The translations under genes and the position numbers were made by a program. 9,296 nt of DNA from Helicobacteraceae bacterium (GTDB taxonomy: Bacteria > Campylobacterota > Campylobacteria > Campylobacterales > SZUA-545), in contig QKHD01000225.1 in NCBI GenBank assembly GCA_003250175.1, forward strand, positions 1-9,296, read 5' to 3'. Positions within the stretch are counted from its first letter, which is position 1. Each line of letters opens with the position of its first letter. The notes beneath the pieces are model-generated. The model saw only the letters and a list, made by a program, of their open reading frames with translations, made no database searches and was not told where the DNA came from. Below, piece after piece: positions 6,244-9,296 of this stretch.

Positions 6244-7976
6244 AACACCTCATTGAATTTTTAGAACTGGAAGATGCAAAAAAGAGCAAGGTCTACACCC
6301 AACTTAAATGCTCCGACAAGGAGCTGGGCATCCTCAAACTGCTGACCAAGGAGTATCTGGGCGGCAGTTCCGAGATGGGGGTGATGGAGATTTTGATCAC
6401 CAACTTCGGCAAAGACGACTACAGCTACGTCAAAGAGATCGGCACCATTAAAGATCTGATCGATTTCGGCTGGATCGTGCTCAACTCCCTGCACCACATC
6501 AAAACCAGCGAGATCGCTTCACTGGAGCTGCTGCACGGGTCTGTTTCCCTCTCCAGCTCTTTTTTGAAACTTCTTGAGGACGGCACCCTGGACTTTGCGT
6601 TGCCGGAGCTCAAGCCCTATTCCGACCACCTCGAATACCTGCAAGACCAGTTTTTCCGGATCGAGCTCTATCAAAAACTGCTGGCTATCCGCCAGAGCTA
6701 CGATCAGACCTCGCCCAACTTTAAGCGGATCAAGTCCAAGCTGGGTCTTCTGGAAAATCAGATCAACGAGCGGATCAAGCTGAGCGAAAACCCCCTGCAG
6801 ATGGAGGAGATTTTCAAAGAGCACGAGCTGGACGAAAACGAACAGATCATCTTTTTAGGCCTGCTCAAAGAGGAGTACTCCTCCACTGATGACAACCTGC
6901 GCGATATGAACACCCTGATTGACCTGATCAGTTTTGACGATTATGAAAAGATCAAAAACCGCGAAATCCTCGAAGACAGCTCCAAGCTGATTGAAAAAGG
7001 GATTGTCGATTACGACGAGATGCTCAGCCCCTTCGGCGGCATCACCCGCTCTTTTTACATTAATGAAGAGGTGCTCCAGGACATCATCCATCCGAAGAAA
7101 AAGAAAAAAGCCCAGAAAATCAAGCTTGATTCTCTGATTAAAGAGCAGGAGATTTTCGAGCACATCGAACCCAAAACCAGCCTGGATGACGTGGTGCTGC
7201 ACCCCAGTACCCGCGACATGATCGGCACCCTGCTTAAGCAGGTCGATAAAAACGTCATGAACCGCCTCAAAGCCTGGGGTATTCGGGATAAAAAGTCCGG
7301 AATCGATGCGCGGATCATCTTCCACGGCAGCCCCGGAACGGGCAAGACCCTGACGGCCCTTTCCCTGGGCAAATCCCTGAAAAAACAGGTGATCAGCTTT
7401 GACTGCAGCAAGATTTTGTCCATGTACATCGGCGAGAGCGAAAAGAACGTGCGCAAGATTTTTGACAGCTACAAAGAGATCGTCGAAAAGACCAAGACCG
7501 AGCCGATTCTGCTGCTGAACGAAGCGGACCAGTTCCTCTCCAGCCGCAGTACCGGTACGGGCAGCAGTGCCGACAAGATGCACAACCAGATGCAAAACAT
7601 CTTTCTTGAGCAGATCGAGCGATTCCAGGGGATTTTGATCGCCACCACCAACCTACTGGAAAATATCGACAGTGCCTTTAGCCGCCGCTTCAACTACAAG
7701 ATCAAGTTTGAAAAACCCGATCGTGGCCAGCGCCGGGAACTGTGGGAAAAGACCATTCCCGCCACAGCCCCTCTGGCCGAAGACGTGGACATGGACGCCC
7801 TGGCCGAATATGAACTGACCGGCGGTCAGATCGACCTGATCGTGAAAAACTGCGCCTACTCCGTCGCCACCAAAGACGAGCCCCTCTTCACCCAGGAAGA
7901 CTTCGTCAGCGCGATTAAAAAAGAGCTCTCCGGAAACTTTGATTCGGAGAAGGTCATGGGCTTTATGGGGCGCTAG
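6240..7976 (+). CDS. AAA+ ATPase with duplicated N-terminal (possibly winged-helix) domain
   Basis: A 578-residue cytoplasmic AAA+ protein; not matched to a named gene. The ATPase core (about 310-565) has Walker A GSPGTGKT (363-370), a Cdc48/FtsH-like pore loop MYIGESEKNVRKIF (395-408) with Tyr396, Walker B ILLLNEAD (423-430), sensor 1 ATTN (468-471), arginine-finger region SRRF (481-484) and a GGQ sensor-2 segment (528-530). The first Walker B acid is Asn427 while catalytic Glu428 is kept. No protease motif is present. The N-terminal half contains two similar units (about 24-116 and 196-284) separated by a helical, probably coiled-coil stretch (125-185), then a basic KKKKK linker (286-290). 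The pore loop suggests threading or remodelling of a protein partner. The TTG start has AAAAGG six bases upstream and overlaps the previous stop codon. Confidence 0.9.
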   Translation: MKHLIEFLELEDAKKSKVYTQLKCSDKELGILKLLTKEYLGGSSEMGVMEILITNFGKDDYSYVKEIGTIKDLIDFGWIVLNSLHHIKTSEIASLELLHGSVSLSSSFLKLLEDGTLDFALPELKPYSDHLEYLQDQFFRIELYQKLLAIRQSYDQTSPNFKRIKSKLGLLENQINERIKLSENPLQMEEIFKEHELDENEQIIFLGLLKEEYSSTDDNLRDMNTLIDLISFDDYEKIKNREILEDSSKLIEKGIVDYDEMLSPFGGITRSFYINEEVLQDIIHPKKKKKAQKIKLDSLIKEQEIFEHIEPKTSLDDVVLHPSTRDMIGTLLKQVDKNVMNRLKAWGIRDKKSGIDARIIFHGSPGTGKTLTALSLGKSLKKQVISFDCSKILSMYIGESEKNVRKIFDSYKEIVEKTKTEPILLLNEADQFLSSRSTGTGSSADKMHNQMQNIFLEQIERFQGILIATTNLLENIDSAFSRRFNYKIKFEKPDRGQRRELWEKTIPATAPLAEDVDMDALAEYELTGGQIDLIVKNCAYSVATKDEPLFTQEDFVSAIKKELSGNFDSEKVMGFMGR

Positions 7977-7984
7977 GCTGAATC

Positions 7985-9296
7985 ATGGCCGCCACCTTGA
8001 TGTACGGCTGGCTTGCACCGCTTATTTGGGCAGCCCTTTGGCTGGCCCCCTTCCGCGCCGAAACGGGGGGTGCGGATATCTGGATTATGGCCGCCTTGGC
8101 CTGGCTCATTCTCCGTTCCCCTAAATGGTACGCCTGGCTGATTTTTCTGCTTCCCTGGCAGATCGGCGGCCTCGTCTTTCTCTCCTACAGCCACTCCCTA
8201 CCCACCTCCAACGATCTTTTTCTTTTTTTCACCCATCCGGGCGATATCCGGGAGAGCATGGGGCTGATCCTTCCCGATTTGCAGCGTGCCCTGATCCATG
8301 CCATGCTTCTGGTCTTGTCGGCTTTTTGGATTACCCGGAAATTTCCGCCGCGCTATTCCAGCGGGCTGCGGCTGGCGGTGATGGGTGGCGTTTTGGTCAC
8401 GGCTGTGTGGGTGACGCCGCCCTTCGCATCACTGAAGGCAACGGTGATGCTACTGACCAAACCGGCTTCGGCATCCCCGGAAAAGGCCCTGAAACGGGTG
8501 GCTGCTCCGGAGGGTCAGGGTGCGGGGCATCTGATTGTTTTGGTTGGCGAAAGTCTGCGGTACGACCTGCGGATTGCTCCGGATGTCAAGGCGATCTATT
8601 CCGCCGGAACCAATACGGATGTGGTGTTGCCGATACTCTTGAATGGCTTTACTGCTCCAAAAAACTGGAAACAGGGATGGGGAGAGAATCTTTTTTCCCT
8701 CGCCAAAGCCCAGGGTTATCAGACCGCGTTTATCTCCGCCCAGACGGAGGGAAATTTGCGTTATATCCGCCCCTTTTTAGGGGAAGATGCACTGGATTTG
8801 TTGGTTACAACCCCCAGGGAAAAGCTCGCGCCACGCTATGACCGGCTTTTGCTGGATACGCTAAAAGCAATGTACAATCCGGAGCAACCACAGTGTATTG
8901 TTTTGCAGATGGCCGGCGCCCACTCGCCTTACCGATTTTATCCGGAGAGCTTTCGGGCCCGTTCTACGGCTTTGGATCGGGCGGTACAGGTACGGGAAGA
9001 TTACGATGCCAGCCTGGCATTTAGCGCTCAGGTATTAAAAGAGATTCGAACCTTTGCCCAGGAAAAAAATGCCGTGCTGCTTTTTACTTCCGACCACGGG
9101 GAGATGACCGAAGGCCCCCTGGGACATAACCGGTTTACCCCGGAGGTCTACCGTGTGCCCTTTGTCTCCCAGGGCCTTCCGGACGCCGTAGCGATGGATA
9201 TAAAAAGCCACGATGATCTCTATCGCCTCATGGTCCATCTCCTGGGCTATCCGCTGCCCCAAGCAATACCCTTGAAAATTCACGGCAGCATGCAAA
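7985..9296 (+). CDS. Phosphoethanolamine transferase-like membrane enzyme of the sulfatase/alkaline phosphatase superfamily, 3' end cut
   Basis: Open from ATG 7985 to the right edge, 437 residues. Five hydrophobic segments (about 5-22, 31-43, 49-68, 102-117, 128-147) precede a periplasmic catalytic domain. Metal-site and catalytic marks follow EptA-type enzymes: GES with Glu189, GTNTDVVLP with probable nucleophile Thr211, QMAGAHSPYRFYP (308-320), YDASLAFSAQVL (340-351), SDHGE with Asp370 and His371, and LGH with His381. Such enzymes move phosphoethanolamine or similar head groups onto lipid A, glycans or proteins. The TM region is shorter than usual, and only one cysteine (304) is visible, so the several disulfides of EptA/MCR are absent. 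The acceptor is therefore open. HLLGYPLP near the edge suggests the C-terminus is close. It begins 8 bases after the ATPase gene with AGG seven bases upstream of the ATG. A sulfatase-like or phosphoglycerol transferase role is the main alternative. Confidence 0.87.
   Translation, partial: MAATLMYGWLAPLIWAALWLAPFRAETGGADIWIMAALAWLILRSPKWYAWLIFLLPWQIGGLVFLSYSHSLPTSNDLFLFFTHPGDIRESMGLILPDLQRALIHAMLLVLSAFWITRKFPPRYSSGLRLAVMGGVLVTAVWVTPPFASLKATVMLLTKPASASPEKALKRVAAPEGQGAGHLIVLVGESLRYDLRIAPDVKAIYSAGTNTDVVLPILLNGFTAPKNWKQGWGENLFSLAKAQGYQTAFISAQTEGNLRYIRPFLGEDALDLLVTTPREKLAPRYDRLLLDTLKAMYNPEQPQCIVLQMAGAHSPYRFYPESFRARSTALDRAVQVREDYDASLAFSAQVLKEIRTFAQEKNAVLLFTSDHGEMTEGPLGHNRFTPEVYRVPFVSQGLPDAVAMDIKSHDDLYRLMVHLLGYPLPQAIPLKIHGSMQ

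Noticed and set aside
7326..7529. AAA+ ATPase as a decaying pseudogene because of the Asn in Walker B
   Set aside because: The frame is intact over 578 codons, and all other ATPase motifs including the catalytic Glu are present.
6855..7595. 246-codon open frame on the minus strand
   Set aside because: It is antisense to the AAA+ ATPase core, which has conserved motifs in its own frame; the antisense product shows no recognisable family pattern.
6240..7976. AAA+ protein as FtsH or another AAA protease
   Set aside because: The core resembles FtsH/Cdc48, but there is no HExxH zinc protease motif, no transmembrane segment, and the chain ends soon after the ATPase lid.
8125..8841. 238-codon open frame on the plus strand
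   Set aside because: It is a second frame inside the EptA-like gene, whose own frame is uninterrupted and carries the catalytic motifs.
9035..9295. 86-codon minus-strand frame at the right edge
   Set aside because: Antisense to the SDHGE and LGH motif region of the transferase; no independent support.

Overview
The window reads as a stretch of Campylobacterota (formerly Epsilonproteobacteria) chromosome. This rests on an LPP20-type lipoprotein, a Csd3/Pgp3-like cell-shape endopeptidase, RuvB whose N-terminus resembles Campylobacter RuvB, and extended -10 type promoter candidates without clear -35 boxes. By eye the G+C content is around 50%, which is high for that phylum, so a free-living marine or vent-type lineage is more likely than a host-associated Campylobacter or Helicobacter. 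That placement is inference from recalled family resemblance, not a search. The window is gene-dense: nine genes, no rRNA, tRNA, CRISPR array, insertion sequence or gene-free stretch above 150 bases.

Left block (bases 1-5708), all on the minus strand, in transcription order: a Csd3/Pgp3-like M23 peptidoglycan peptidase, rsmE (16S rRNA methyltransferase), ruvB (Holliday junction motor), an AI-2E/PerM-family membrane protein, an LPP20-family lipoprotein, and hom (homoserine dehydrogenase, running off the left edge). The first four are separated by 1, 41 and 9 bases and look like one operon. The lipoprotein and hom each have their own candidate extended -10 or -10 sequence, and a perfect stem-loop lies between them.

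Centre (5709-5856): a 148-base divergent intergenic region. It holds two outward-facing promoter candidates, an exact 11-bp tandem repeat, a 13-bp palindrome overlapping the leftward -10, and overlapping small palindromes around the leftward ribosome binding site.

Right block (5857-9296), all on the plus strand: a small predicted lipoprotein, an AAA+ ATPase with a novel-looking N-terminal half, and a five-TM alkaline-phosphatase-superfamily enzyme resembling phosphoethanolamine transferases (running off the right edge). The first two genes overlap by 4 bases and the third starts 8 bases after the second, so they are probably co-expressed. This is the most interesting part of the window. The ATPase has an apparent internal duplication in its N-terminal region, a substrate-threading type pore loop and an Asn in place of the Walker B Asp, and it is paired with an orphan lipoprotein and an envelope-modifying enzyme. 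A link to envelope biogenesis is plausible, since the divergent neighbour is also an envelope enzyme, but it is inference from position only. Four of the nine genes start with TTG or GTG.
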